A stretch of DNA of 64,000 nt from positions 8,246,001-8,310,000 of the forward strand of contig CAJFCV020000001.1 of the NCBI GenBank assembly GCA_904066235.2. Direction: 5' to 3'. How positions within the stretch are numbered: position 1 is the first letter of the stretch; every line of letters starts with the position of its first letter. Below the pieces are notes generated by a model. That model did not search any database and had not been told where the DNA came from. It saw only the letters and a list, made by a program, of their open reading frames with translations. This DNA is from Bursaphelenchus xylophilus (lineage: Eukaryota; Nematoda; Chromadorea; Rhabditida; Aphelenchoididae). The translations under genes and the position numbers were made by a program. Positions 37,728 to 50,855 of this stretch are shown here, one piece after another.

Positions 37728-40700
37728 TCAATGAAAAGTGGGCGAGATGTTTTTGGTCCCATTCAGCAACCTGGACGCCTGGGAAGAAGCCGGCCCAAAT
37801 CCATAACCAGCTAAGTTTATTGGACCAGTACCATTTAGAATGGAGAACAGTTCGGAGGCCGATGGAGAGTTGCATCGACTGGATTGTGGGTTGGAAGAAG
37901 AACGGGGGACAATAGACGGGGTTGAAGGGGCCGTGAACGCTGGGTCTTGGAACAGAGAACTAAAATATACTAGGTTGAGTCAAAATTTTCCCGCCATTTA
38001 ATTATAAATTTTTATAAAATTTTAACCAAGTGGTGCTACAAAAAGGCTAGAGTTGATAGAATCGAAGACATTCGCAAAAAATTAAACCTATTCTTTATAG
38101 TAATCATATCAAACAAAAGATTTTTTTAGTGACCTGGGAAGTTGCTAGTCCCCTGAATATTAACCTCGAAACAAACGGGAAATTTCTTTAAAGTTTTGAA
38201 ATAATTTGAAACAAAGCACGTACAAAATGAAGTAGTAATATGGTTTTTCAGAAATGCGTAGACTTTTTTCCACAGTGCATTTTGCCACTTTTCGCACTGT
38301 GCAATCTCTGTCACGTTCGCAAAATTCGCAGCGACGCAGTTAAAAAAATGCACCACGGCGATTTTTTAATTGCATAGTGCAAAAGGTCAACCGCACTGTC
38401 CGGAACACTTGCGACAAAAAGTCGACGCACTTTTGAAAAAGCATATTCAATCAAAAAAATTCTGTAAACAGTAAGTTGTCTCACAGATATATACTACAAA
38501 TTTTGTTTTGAAGTTTCCGAGGAAATGGTGGCAACCTTCGACTAAACTTAATAAAAAATCATCGCACCGTGAAATACTCATTTGCAGTGTTTGAACTTAC
38601 TATCCACCAGCTCTGAGGATCTTCTCCAAGTCGTTGGCATCACTGCAATTTATTGAATTTCCATTCATTGGCTTGGGCATTGACTGCACAAAGCTCGGGG
38701 AAGAAGAAACCGGAGATACAGCTGGAGACGAAGAGGAGTTAGTCGACCCATCTTCGCATCCCTTCTTGGCTAATGAGGCCACAAGAGATGATGGGAGCTG
38801 GGCATTCATGAAGTCCGCCTTCAAACAAGGAGCAAATCCATTCTGGATTCTCTCGATTTCCATCGATCGAAGCTGGTCTGAAAACAAATTTCTAATGAAA
38901 AGAGATTTTTAAAACAAGGTTCGGGGCGAGACCCGATAACTGGTGCTTGGAACACTTTTACCAAGCACCGATTTACCTATTTACGTTTTTTTCAAACTCA
39001 AAGGAATCTTTAAGTTGTTTTTAGTCAGATGTGCTCAGTATGACGTCAAGAATCCAATCAAACAAGTCGAAGTCTCAAAACATACTAACAACACCGCTAA
39101 AAAATTTATAGTAAAGCTACAGTACGCCTACAGTAAGCCAAATCTTAAAAAAATAAAAGTTCCAAAAATTTTTATTTTGTTAATGCACTCAGTATGAGAA
39201 ATTTGAGACTCGTAGGAACAAATTGGTAAAAATGTGTTACGCCTATTTTTCCTAATTGTGAGTGATAAAGTTTACCAATTTTTGTTCTTTTTGCCCCCAA
39301 GACATTGTCCCCACTTTTTTTATTTTTTTTTTGTCACAGTTTCGTCCCCAAGCCGATTGAAAAGACATACTGGTCAAAGTTTCGATTTGAGTCTTGGAGT
39401 CATTCAAAGCCCTAAACAGATCCACTTTCAGGCGATTCTCCGACATCAGGGTCTTCTCCAATCGAGCGATCACTTGCTTCATTTCAGCCATTTGTTTTTG
39501 GGTACTCTGAATATAATAAATTCATTAAAAGTGCAATCCCCTTACCTTCAATTCACTCTTCTCGGTATCCTTTTCCAACTTTGCATTCTCTGCGGATCGT
39601 ATCTTCTGTTCCAATTTATTGATCTGATTCTGTTTCCCCTTGAGCTCACTCGCCGCTTCTTTGAGTTCCTTTTCCTTCAAAAGGAGTAATGTCTTCAGTT
39701 CATTGATCTCCTTCTGATGGTCGATAACAGCAGCCTTCTCCGCGTTGAAATTGGCCTTGTCCTTCTTTAGTTTTTGTTGATGATTCTGAGCTTGCAGACG
39801 GAAACTCTCGGCCTGCCGAGTAGTGGAATCCAATTTTTGTTCAGTCTCGAGTAATTTGGACTTGATAGATTGGATTTCTTTCTTTTGATTCTTTTCCTGG
39901 GTCTGTGAAAGGGTAAGCTCGGCTTTAAGGGAGGTCTCGCTGGATCTAAGCTGCAGCAAATCAGACCGTACTCCATCCAAGGCCCTTTCCATCCTAAATA
40001 TAAAAAATTTTAAAACTTTTTGAATCATTTCTTACATCTCCTTTTCTCTTCCCAATTGTTCGATCTTCCTGTTACTCTCTTTGAGTTCCATTTTCAATTT
40101 TCCCATCTCTTCTCCATATTGTTCCATTCTATACGCATAACTTCGGTGCTCCACTTCCATATCTCCATTACAATTTACTGCCGATGAACGAATACAACTA
40201 TATTCCGTAAGTCCATTAGAAGGATTATCAGGGGACTGTTCGATAACTTCTGGCTTAACTTTTGGTGGAGTAGAAGATGGACTGGACTGGGCAGAAGGAT
40301 CGTTGGGCGTTCTTCCGCGTCTCTTGGACTTGTTTCTTTTGGTTTCCCGATGTTGAAATTCCTTATCGCTTTCATCCAGATCTTCCACTTTCTCAGCCTC
40401 GTTATCCGACATCCAACTATCACAAATCGCCTCGGACTTCCTTTCTTCATCAACCTTGGACTGCGCCTGTCCCGCTGCACAGACCAAGTCGAACAACGGT
40501 AATAACAAATACGTAAAGATACACTGAAAATTACGATGTGAAAGGCGCACAAATGAATCTACAGAATAGCTCGAAAAAGGTACCATAACAACCACGGAAA
40601 AGTAGCGAAACAGGAGGCCGGGGATCGCGAACAAGGTGATCGATGGACGTCGCTTATCATTGTCGTCGTTGCCATCGTCGCCCATATTTAACGAGTCACT

Positions 40701-42582
40701 GGTCATCTCCCTGGACACCTTTTTCTTATTTCCACTGACATTTTGCTTGGCTTGCAACTTGCCGTTCGTCGATGTAACCCTCGTGTTCTTCCGTTGTTGG
40801 ATGACGTGATTATTGTGATGAAGAAGTACTCCGTTCTGGCTGGTGGCCAGATTGTTAGAATGTCCGTTTAGATAACAAAAAGTCGTGGGCTGGCTGGTGA
40901 CAACAGAGGCGCCCACCGTTTGGATATTGTTCCCTCCGTTCAAGGGACTCTCTTCTTCATCCAATTCGTATTCTGAAACCATTCAAAAAAATTATCACAT
41001 CGTCGAAAAAAAATCCCAAACAGAGGATGCCCCACCCCTCCCGGGGGATAAACAGTTTTAAACTCGGCCTCCGAAAAAACAATGGATATGTCAGAGTTTT
41101 TGATCTCTCAAACCCAAAGACCCACCGGCTTGATCGTGTTCCAGAGCTAGCTGTTGTTTGGCCGAAGACAGGTGATGGTAACGGCATTCCAATGGGATCG
41201 GCACTGCCTCTGCCAATAACCTTTTAAATAGCTCATTGCGATGTTGCACATCTCTGCGACGTCGCTTTAGCCGCCAGCTTCTGAAAACCGCAGTAATTAT
41301 TACATTTTTTTGTCATTTAACACAGAATGGAGGCATAAACTTACGAGAAGAACGATTTAACGCGAAACCCCAACGTCACTATAGGGTACCCCAAGCAGTG
41401 CGCGGCAAACGGCCTATAAACTTCTAATCTCTCCGCCGACGACGTCCCTATTTGTATGCTTTCGGCGCCATTCGAAAACATCCCGGCAGTAATCCAGGAC
41501 CCTCGTGTTAAATACAAAGTTGTCTGATCCAACCTTGAACGTATTAGATATTCGAATCCAACAAATGCACTCCATAACAATAGAGATGATGCACAAAATC
41601 CTCGCTCCGCTAAAAATGGAAAAAAATTAGGAAAAGGTAAGAAATCTGATCAACAAATCTAGGAATAAAGCTTACTTGACTGATAAACAAACTGTATCCA
41701 CACATACGTGCTGGCAAGGAAAAGAAGCACTTGCACCGGGATGAATAAATAACAAATCAAGTCCGAGGTGGCTGTTATACATACAAAGAACACCGAGAAC
41801 GCCTAAAAATAAGTCAAAATAAGGCAAAGGGTACTCACGGAGTAATGAAACGAGGAGGCAAACGTTTGGACCCGGTTGGCATCGTATAAATGGCGAACCA
41901 TTAACCATAATGGCCAGAGAAGTTCGAATCGGAAGCCAATTACAATATCCAACACCACACAACTCAGCCAGATGAGGAATAGCTTGACGTACACCAACGT
42001 CGTGCCACTAAAATCGGAAAATAAAAAAAACTGACATCATTATGCTTAAATGATACTAGACTTCTACAAAAATATTCCACTTCTAAAATACTACAAAGAC
42101 ACCGCGTTTCTAGACCCAACAAAGCTCCCATTTTCTAATACATATACATAAGCGAAATATTTCTTGCAATTGATGCCGGAAGTCCAAACGGAAAAAGAGA
42201 GGAAAGTATCCATGCTAACTTACAGCCGCTTCATGTTCGGTAAAAGCATTTTGAAAAATTGCGAAGAAATTGCACTAAAACAGACACCTCATGCACAGCA
42301 GTGCCATGCAATCGAGGAATTTCTCCGATTTTGCACTTGACATAATTTTGCACGAAATTCATTTTTTTTCGCGCAGCCAAATAAAGTTTTCGTCTCAGGA
42401 CCCGATTACAATCATAATTGTAATTACAACATAAGAACAGATGCTGTTCCTCGAAGAGACCTTAACACAGAACAAGAAATGAAGTAGTCATACCTCAGAC
42501 TGACTGATTCGCCGAGCCGGGGCCTGTTCTTAACCGTCCTTCTGAACTTCGGCACGTCCAGTGCTCTCATCCGTTTCATCAT
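37728..42582 (-). CDS. maco-1: Macoilin, ER multipass coiled-coil protein
   Basis: Macoilin is a conserved rough-ER membrane protein of neurons that affects excitability and channel function. The N-terminus (MMKRMRALDVPKFRRTVKNR; ATG 42580-42582) is followed by transmembrane exons with VYVKLFLIWLSCVVLDIVIG, FRFELLWPLWLMVRHLYDAN, LICYLFIPVQVLLFLASTYV and the hallmark RPFAAHCLGYPIVTLGF. A polar Asn/Ser/Lys-rich middle holds one more hydrophobic segment after removal of a 60-nt in-frame intron (40524-40583). The C-terminal half is a long coiled coil (39250-40130; NRLKVDLFRALNDSKTQIE is family-typical). A last exon (37728-37959) encodes a Ser/Pro-rich tail with SASELFSILNGTGPINLAGY, joined from a donor at 38602 that falls inside an apparent TAG stop. 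Start and some N-terminal joins are less certain. Confidence 0.9.
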
Positions 42583-45068
42583 CAAAAATAAATTAGACCA
42601 ACTCGACACTTGTTTCCATAAAAGGGCGAACGAGATTATTCGAAATAAATAAAATATCCTAAAATTAATTTGGTCACCTTCCACAACTCCACCCGGATAT
42701 TCAACCAACCGCGACATTCGGACTTGATTTGTAAAATGACAACCAAAATTTGGATTTAAAAGTACATTTAGGTGGGAAATGACTCGAATAAATTAAATTG
42801 TCGGCTTCTGAAAACCAAACTCGAAATTTCTCAGTTCGGAGGAGTCTTTGGATGGAAATCAGATTGGAAATAAACATTTTATTGTCAATGGAGAGCGAAA
42901 AGAGATGAAACACATCATAAAACCCATGTGGCTGCTCTTCCCAATAATTTCAGAATAATAATACAACCAATATGCATGAGACATCTTCGTTCCTTTTTTG
43001 ATTTCAATTATTTTCGCGGGCTTCTTTAACAGAAATATTTAAGCAAAAGGTTGTTAAATATAGTAATATTGAGTTTAAATCAACGATAAGAAGCCCGAAA
43101 CAGTTTTAAAATTGACTTATTACATACCCCAGGCATCCATAAAGTCGGGGAATATAAGATATCTTCATTCGGCCGGGAGTGCCGCTCTTTTTTGTCTCTC
43201 TTTGAAGGGAGAAACAGGAAAGAGAGAGGTCATCAGAGACGGAGAGAAACTAGAGAAAAAGAGGGTTTATTAGAAACAAGGAGAGCACAGAGAAGGTGTC
43301 GAGAAAGCGCTATTTTCATAATTAATTTAATGCTAATTTCACAACGACACATGACTTCTTAACTGCTAACAATTTTGGAATCGTTGTTTAACCCATTCTG
43401 CATTTAAAAAGATTTTACAATTACAAACTTGTTCAAGATGCTTGTTGCAGTGTAGCATCAGGTATCCTTTTTTTTAATTCTCAATCCATAATTTTTTTGA
43501 GCGTATTTTGATAGAATATAAAAATCATTTTCGATATTATTGCCGGATTTAAAAACGGCACCGATAATTTCAATTTTTTTAAATCATCACAGGTTGAGAC
43601 GGCCTTAAAGTTTGGACAAAACAAAAAAGATTTAAATGAGGGAAAGAGGGAATGATTGAATTAAACAAATGACATGGCCTAGCCTTGACCTGGGGGCTTC
43701 CGAGTTGTGTTCTTTCAAATAATGGGTTTGTTTTCTGGGTTCCAGACTTGTTTCCAAATGTACGAAAGCCCCAAGGATGAACAGATATCGAAATGAATCA
43801 AAAAATTTTATTCTTGAGGGCTTACTTCGGCTTAAAATAGTCTTACAGGAGGTTTTTCAAACGGTCGTCCGAGGAGTTTAGAAATATTTTTGCAGCGTTT
43901 CATTGTAAGTTTCTTTGTAAAAAAATTTAAAGAAAGTTTTTCCACACGGCTAATAAAAAAACATTTTTTAGAACGCGCAAAAAGTTGTAAATCTACCCAT
44001 AGAAAAATTGTTGTCACTTTTTTGATAAATAAAAGTCAAAAAACCCTGAAAGACGGCGCCGCCACAAATCAATAGCCAGAGGGGAAAGGGCTTTTTGGCA
44101 CAAAAAATTCTCGCGCAGTTCCATTTAAAAGGCCCTGAGCGCCGGACGAGGCGAGGATGTGACAGCCGGAGGGCTGGAAATGGGAAGTCTAATTACGAGT
44201 TTATTAATTGAGGAATAAGCGAAAAACTAACTTTGTTTTCGTAATTAATTTATACCCGATGCACTTGGTTGCTTTTAAAAATTTTACATCATCATTTAAA
44301 AAAATTGCATTGAAGTTACTTCCAAATATAATACATCAAAGAGTGATTTAAATATGAAAAAATATGAGAGGATTAAAGGAACACCAACAACCATAAAAGT
44401 GCCAGAGTCAGCAATCGGAACGGGTTAAATTATTGGCTAATTAAAGGTATGCCAATATAAAACAAAAGTGTAATCTATCCATCTGAATGTTTTTAATGAA
44501 AAAGAGATTTGTTTTGTTATAGCCAGCTCTCTCTCTCTCCCTCTCTCTCTTAAGGAGAAATCGATGGTCCGACGGAGTGTCACTATCGATCACCTAAGCT
44601 CCCCCGGTATAATATAATTTACAGTCTCACAATCTGTAGTTATTGTTTAATATTAAAGCACCAATGTCCACAAATCACAACTCTGTTCCTTATTGTTGGA
44701 AGCAAGATTACCCTAAAGTAATATAAAGATAGAAGTACAGGAATTCTAATTACAGCTGTTCACAAATTATAAAAGTTGTAAAGAAGTGGAGCGAGTATGT
44801 CTCAAGGCATACAGTGACACTGGTGGAAGAAGTTGGTGTCGTCATGACAACCCCTCATGGACATTAAAATTTCAATTGTTTTGCAAATGAAACCACCTGA
44901 CTGTTTAGCGCCTCAGTTCCTCACGCAGAATACTTAACGTCTACGTAATGACATTTTGTTTCGTAGGGATTCTTTATTAAATGTAATTATAGTTTGCGTA
45001 AATTGTAAACGAAAAACTGTTTCAAGTTACAGAGCCATTGGCAATTAATATTTTATCAAACTTTACAG
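42583..45068. other. Long non-coding interval between macoilin and BBIP1
   Basis: About 2.5 kb separates two divergent genes. No supported gene or RNA gene was seen. It holds a purine-rich GA stretch at about 43200-43275 and a CT tract at 44526-44550, both GAGA-like. AT-rich sequence fills the rest. It may hold neuronal and ciliary control elements and 5' UTR exons. Confidence 0.5.
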
Positions 45069-45405
45069 ATGACTATGGATAGCGGAGAGCTGATCAAAGA
45101 ATTCCTTTGGCCCCAGAATGGATTTTTATTTAAGGAAATGGAGCTGAGTCCTGTGTTATGTAAACCAAAGTTGATTCCATTGAAGAGTGTAACGCTGGAG
45201 AAATTAGAGAAAATGCAAGATGAAGCCATGGAAAAACTAAAGGAAATGAATGAACAACAGGGCCAGGAACAGGTAGAGCAATAGAAATGTAACCCTATTA
45301 TGATTACAGACTCATAACCAGCAGGACGCTCCATCCACTAGATCGGCTAGTCCCGCTGATGAGCCGGGAGGACCCTCAACCACTGATATTTGGCAAGCCG
45401 ATTGA
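45069..45405 (+). CDS. bbip1: BBSome-interacting protein 1 (BBIP1/BBIP10 homologue)
   Basis: BBIP1 is the smallest BBSome subunit, required for BBSome assembly and cilium function. The core reads FLWPQNGFLFKEMELSPVLC then KPKLIPLKSVTLEKLEKMQD, a close match to the vertebrate region with LCKPKLLPLKS and TLEKLEKMQ. Two exons: the first ends QQGQEQ before a 35-nt intron; the second begins THNQQDAPSTRSASPADEPG and ends IWQAD at TGA 45403-45405. The protein is about 99 residues; human BBIP1 is of similar size. A TTTACAG acceptor directly precedes the ATG, consistent with trans-splicing or a 5' UTR intron. This small gene is easily missed by automated annotation. The Ser/Pro tail is not seen in vertebrates. 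Confidence 0.88.
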
Positions 45406-45578
45406 CCTTAATTATCGAAAATGTAAAACAATTGTCATACATGTTTCTTTCTTCCATATAAAATTTTATTCTCATAGTTACATGAATAAGCTAAATAACA
45501 AAACATCTACCTAAGACAGCAACTGATTACAAAGGGCAAGAACTCCACGGGGAATGATCGGATATCCACAAGATATAC

Positions 45579-47032
45579 TCAGCTCACTTTCTTCTCGACC
45601 GGAGTCTCACTCTTGATCTTGTAGGCCTTGAAGATGAGGGCGACAGTGATGACCCCGATCATGGCCGCAATACAGACGATGGACAGAGTGTGATTATCCT
45701 CCTATAATATCTCATCACTAACCATAACACTTACAACTACATCCAGAACCTTCTCCTTTACATGTTCGTAGAAGTTCTCGAGTGCTGTTGGAGGTTCGGG
45801 AACACGGTGTCCTCGACTGTCTTTGAACTTCTGGAGAGCAAAGTTGGCCAAGCCACGGACATCCTTGGCCGGATCTGTATATCTGTACATCTTCCCTCGG
45901 TGAAATAACAAAAAGACGGGGCACTGGTTGTCGTCGATTCTGAATCTCTCGGCTACATCGTCGCTAACGGAGACATCCACTTTTCCCACGTTAACTAATC
46001 CTCGAAGCTTGTGAGCGACAGTTTCCCAGACCGGGATAAAGGCATTACAATCCAACTCCTCAGAGTCGTAACTGAAACGTGAAGTGTTCCCATTTTCAAT
46101 TGAAAAGTAGAGTAAATTGTAAAACTTACAACATAACAAACCAATCGAGAGACCCTTCGTCCGGAGAGAAGGAGTCGGTCTTCTGTTCGAAATCAAAATC
46201 ACTCAAATCCCATGTGGCGATCTCATCGTGTGCACGTATCCATCTCCACACGACTTCAGAATCCTTGAAATCACCTGAAGGAGACTAAATGTATGTAACC
46301 GAACATACCATCATAAAGGATTGGATTCTTTCTTCGGAAGTAAACCAAGGCGGGGAAAGTGGTGACCCCGACTTCCCGTGCCACTCGTCTGTCATCAGTC
46401 TTTACCACCTCGATGTAACCCGTGGCCTCAATGTCATCATCGATCTCTTCAACTTCACTGAGAGCTTCTCCACAACCAGGGCACTTGACTCGGCCGTCAT
46501 CTAACAATACCAATATAATCTAATCCTTCACCTTACAGAAGAAGACCACCAGATTTTTCGTGGCGTCCTTCAGAATCTCGTCAATCTTGTCTTCGTCCAC
46601 GTCTTCGATCGAGAATTCCGTGTCAACATGAGCTTTTGTTGCGATTGGTTCCGGGACTGTCTTGGCCTAAAAACTTTTTTAATGGATGACTTAATATCCC
46701 TAATATTATATATCTTGATTCAAAGTCATTAAATTAAATTTTTGCCAATCAGATTACTGAATTTTAACATTTCTTATTGTTTTCTTACTTAACCATTTCA
46801 TTCCTAATGTTTCAGATCGATAAACAGAAAATGAAAAGAAAATAAAACAAGAGTAAACAATCCATTAAGCCCCCACCTTTTTCTTACTAGCCGCTGGCTT
46901 GCTAGGCTCGGGTGGAGCAGGGAGATCCTCGGCTGCCGTTGTCTTGTAATGACTTTTCTTCTTGGCCTCTACATGAGCATCATTAAACAACAACAGTAGA
47001 CAAACAACAACGGATATAAACTTAATATCCAT
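45579..47032 (-). CDS. ER transmembrane thioredoxin-like (PDI-family) protein
   Basis: An N-terminal signal peptide (MDIKFISVVVCLLLLFNDAH, ATG 47030-47032) precedes a Lys/Pro/Ala-rich linker and a thioredoxin-like domain with CPGC in DGRVKCPGCGEALSEVEEID, then VAREVGVTTFPALVYFRR with the cis-Pro. A second thioredoxin-fold domain lacks the CxxC pair (LDCNAFIPVWETVAHKLRGL ... RIDDNQCPVFLLFHRGKMYR). Near the C-terminus is a transmembrane helix (LSIVCIAAMIGVITVALIF) and a cytosolic tail KAYKIKSETPVEKKVS. The tail's KK at -4/-3 (EKKVS) resembles a KKxx ER-retrieval signal. Several PDI-like families fit and the exact orthologue was not identified. The start lies one base after a CACAG acceptor, 294 bp downstream of HERC4. 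Confidence 0.85.
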
Positions 47033-47041
47033 TCTGTGAGG
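47033..47041 (-). promoter_or_regulatory. Probable spliced-leader acceptor of the thioredoxin-like gene
   Basis: The minus strand reads CCTCACAG then A and ATGG. It lies within 300 bp of the HERC4 stop, as expected for a downstream operon gene that receives a spliced leader. Confidence 0.55.
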
Positions 47042-47325
47042 GAGAACAGACTTTGGGTGTCCTCCGGATCAAAGGGTCGGGATCTCTGGGAGGGATCGCT
47101 CTTTCGGCCGCCCTTCTCCATTCTCTTCTTGATCTAAAGACAGGTGTTGTTCATGAAGGAAACGTGTTATCATACCGGCTGTCATTAATTACGTGTTTCG
47201 GGTGGGGGAACAACGTGGTTTTGAGGATGATGCTACAATTACACGCAATAAAAGGTTCAGCGCTTTATTGACTTTATACACGTTTTTAAAAACCGGATTT
47301 AATTGACCCAATCAAATAAACAACT

Positions 47326-50300
47326 CTATGCTAAAGAAAAGCCACTTGTGTTCTCCAATGCCATCAGAAGACGTTGTTTCATCAACTTTGGATCAGTTAT
47401 TTTAGGCAAATCAAGGAGATTGAAGCATGTGTGGGCAACGGGGATAAGGTGTTCGGGTTCAGGTTGGATGACCATGCTGACTTCTTTCATCCCCCTGAGG
47501 GGAATACGATCAGTCCCCATCAGGAAAAGAAGGAATTTCTTCTTTTCTTCTACTGTCAGATCGTAAAACACCTTCCAAAAACATTCGATGACTGGATGTC
47601 GGGCGTGATATTCATCTTTATATTTTGTGTTCTATAACAATATCAACGACAATTTATAGAAAACTTACTTGTTTCAGAACATCCCAATCATAGTTCTCGT
47701 TTCCAGTGACCATCTCCATGAGTTCCCTTGGCTGGAAAAGACCCAGGATTTCCGAATCCAAAACCCGACAGAATCCTTTGAGGAATGAATCCAATTGAGT
47801 GGCCAGGACGTTGTCCACTCCCTTCTCCATCTTCATTGTAATGTATTCTTGGACAAACTGATTCTTATTTTGTTGAGACACCGGGATATCTGCACCTCCA
47901 GGCCTTAAGGGAACATCTACCCGATGCTCAAAAACTTCCAGTGATATGACAAAGGACTGGCAGAAAACGTCCTCAAAGTCATCGCCTTCGTATTCCAGCA
48001 TTTTCTCCAATGAATTTCCTAAAAAATATGCTTACATGGCCAGAATACTGTACCTTCTGTCGGATGGAGCTCCTTGAAATCTTCCAATGTAATTTGTTGC
48101 CCCAGTAACTTCTTATATAATGCCAGAGGAAAAGGAAGATTCACAAGTGTGAAGTTGTAGATGGCCAGAGCACATAACCGACCGACCACTTCATACGAAA
48201 CTGGATCCCCATCCACTCCGGAGAACCAGGCCATGTGAGAATCGGGATCTTCCACGAACATCCCATATCTAATTTTAGGTATTATATTTAAAAAAAATAC
48301 ACTTGCGTTGGTTGTAGCAGTTCCTGGAACAATAACATGAAGTATTCTTTCCGAACGCCCCCTCTATCCTCCGCTTCTTCACCAACAAAATTAACCCTGA
48401 GGGGCTTTGCCATGTCAGTGGGCGACGTCCTCATAACTTGTTCGTAGGTGTCTTCTACAATATGATCTCTTCTTACATGGAAGTGGAGGAAAGCGTGTTC
48501 TTCCGGGATCATGTTGAATATGGGAATTACACTGGCCACAGATAACTGTAAGATAAAGTAAAATCCACACATGCTGATTTCGTACTTACATGCATTTTGA
48601 GCATTGAATCGGCTTCCAAGATGGCTGACTTTGCTTCGGCATTCATCAAAAAAGGGTATTGAGACCAGTAGAACAACACGTTCTGTTTGTTCTAAAGTCA
48701 TAAAATTAAAAACCCTTTTCCTACACAAAAAAAAGTTACCTGGCTTCTAGGAAATCGTTCGGGATATTTGCTGACATAATAATCGACATAATCTTGATGA
48801 ACATTGACCTTCCCCATCAATTCATTCAAATAAAACTTTTCATAAGGGACTCGGTTTGAAATCTTGTTAACCTGACAAAGTTGGTCTAATACCCTGAGGG
48901 CAGGCAAGTATTTGGGGCTTGGTGTGGGGTTTCGGCGGAAAAAGAATTGGATAAAACCGACCAGGCAGCTCACGACCCGATTGAAATGTCGCGTTTCGAA
49001 AGTGAGCCACCATGTTCCTAAAATTATCTCATTCTATCAAAAAACACTGGAATTACATCGACGCCCAATAAACATGACTTACTTAACACTTGCCCATATA
49101 TCTTTGTGACATTTTCCAAGAGTTCAACAAAAGGAATTAAAATATTCCTCATGGTGTGATCTGAGGGGTTAATCATTGGATGGAACCAGGGCAAGATCAG
49201 AAAGATCCTCAGGACTTCGAATGTCAGTTTATCCGAAGGGATTCTAAGTAAATTGTCGTAAATCTCTTTGAAATTGATATGTTGAAGGGCTGATATGATC
49301 TAAAATATAAACATAATCCTGCACAAATACAACCACCTACACATTCGGCGTATTCTCTGGCGTGAGGAGACTCGTCGATTAGATTGAATGTCTTCATTAC
49401 ATCATCCATATTCACTCCATGATGGGTAAAATCACAAGGATATGGGCTGTCAGGGAACAGAAATGAGGCATTTAAACATCCCAGGGAATTAAAAACAAAC
49501 TCCAAATGGGAAATGGTGTCGATCTTATCCTTTCCCTCTATTAAACTCTCCATTTTTGCGTAGGTCAAGACCTTTGGAAGCTTGATATTCTGCATCCAGC
49601 CCTAAAACATACAAAACTAATTTTATGAAAACTTACAGGACCACCGCAAAGTATAATTGTCTGATCCCATCCTGCAAATAAGGCCTTAGGATCGTCGACC
49701 TTGACCGATACTGGGGATAATGCTGTGGCGTCTCTTTCCCCGGTTCCCAATTGACCATAATCATTATAACCGAACGAAAATAATCCTTTCGAAGTCATAG
49801 CCATTGTATGTGAAGAGCCACAAGCAATGGATTTGACCTTAGTTCCCAAAAGATCAAGCACAGGACTGGGGACACTAAGCGCTCGGCACTTCCTGGACAC
49901 TCCCAGCTGTCCAAAATTGTTGGCACCGAAGCAGAAGACTCGCCCCTCTATGGTCAATATTGACGTATGCCGACCACCGCAAGCGACCTAAAATAGAGAG
50001 ATACAAATATTACAGTTGTCACATACCTGGATGACTTTCATGCTTTTGATAGGACCCCCTACTAGAGTGGGTTCTCTGACTTCGTCCACGGCTTCCACTG
50101 ACGTCTGACCATAATCATTGCGCCCCCAGCACATCACATTCCCCGATCTTGTTAGCACTGCAAAATGGTCACCGCCCGCAGCGACTTGCCGAAGTGGAAT
50201 GTGATTGAGAAGAGGGATCTCAGTAGGACCAATTGCTTGGCCTATTACCCATCCGAATACAAACACCTTGTTACCTATAATATTAGAACAAACAACCAAA

Positions 50301-50855
50301 TCAACCACTTACAATCGAGCAAAACTATAGATGACAATGAACCACATGCAACTTGACAGACCCCACTCAAATTTGAAACTCTAGTTGGTGTGAATAAGCT
50401 CCCGGCTTCGGAGATTCCGCATTGATAGTTGTCGTTTAGACCCCACGCAAAGAGCCGTCCATCTTCTGTTACTGCCAGATTGTGACTTTGTCCGGTGGCT
50501 ATTTGGATTATCTTCAACCCTTGTCGAAATTCGCATTCTCCAATTAAATCGAAGGCTGAAAAAAATCATTCACACATAAACCGGCACTTTGACGATAACA
50601 TGAAACAATTGACATACATTTCCTCCCAAGCTGACCATGTTCATTGGAACCACAACTGTAAACTCGCCCCTTCAGAGTCAACGCTAATGAATGTTTCTCC
50701 CCCAGACAGAAGTGCACTACTTGATCGGTTTCTCCATGATTTAGATGTAATCTCCAAGAAGTGGGACTGTCTGCATACTCCTTATTTACATAACCAAACT
50801 GACCGTCGGCACAATGCCCCATCACCATTATTCTCTGTTCCTTCGAATCATCCAT
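47326..50855 (-). CDS. herc4: HERC4-like HECT E3 ubiquitin ligase with RCC1 repeats
   Basis: Small HERC proteins join an RCC1-type beta-propeller to a catalytic HECT domain. The N-terminus (MDDSKEQRIMVMGHCADGQF, ATG 50853-50855) starts a seven-bladed propeller with repeats such as GRVYSCGSNEHGQLG, GRLFAWGLNDNYQCG, GNVMCWGRNDYGQT, GRVFCFGANNFGQLG and GLFSFGYNDYGQLGTG. A helical middle follows (PYPCDFTHHGVNMDDVMKTF). The HECT domain begins near LRVNFVGEEAEDRGGVRKEY and includes YNFTLVNLPFPLALYKKLLG. The catalytic Cys is in IPVAHTCFNLLDLPKI, and the protein ends ENTSGFSLA at 47326. About 990-1,000 residues, near HERC4 length. An acceptor (CTTCAG|A) precedes the ATG directly. Many introns of about 45-50 nt. 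Confidence 0.95.

Noticed and set aside
37972..38030. Mariner-like start (AGGTTGAGTCAAAATTTTCCC) in the macoilin intron
   Set aside because: It resembles a mariner terminus, but no matching inverted end or TA-bounded partner was found nearby.
38600..38602. TAG as the macoilin stop codon
   Set aside because: It overlaps a strong splice donor, and a clean in-phase last exon exists at 37728-37959.
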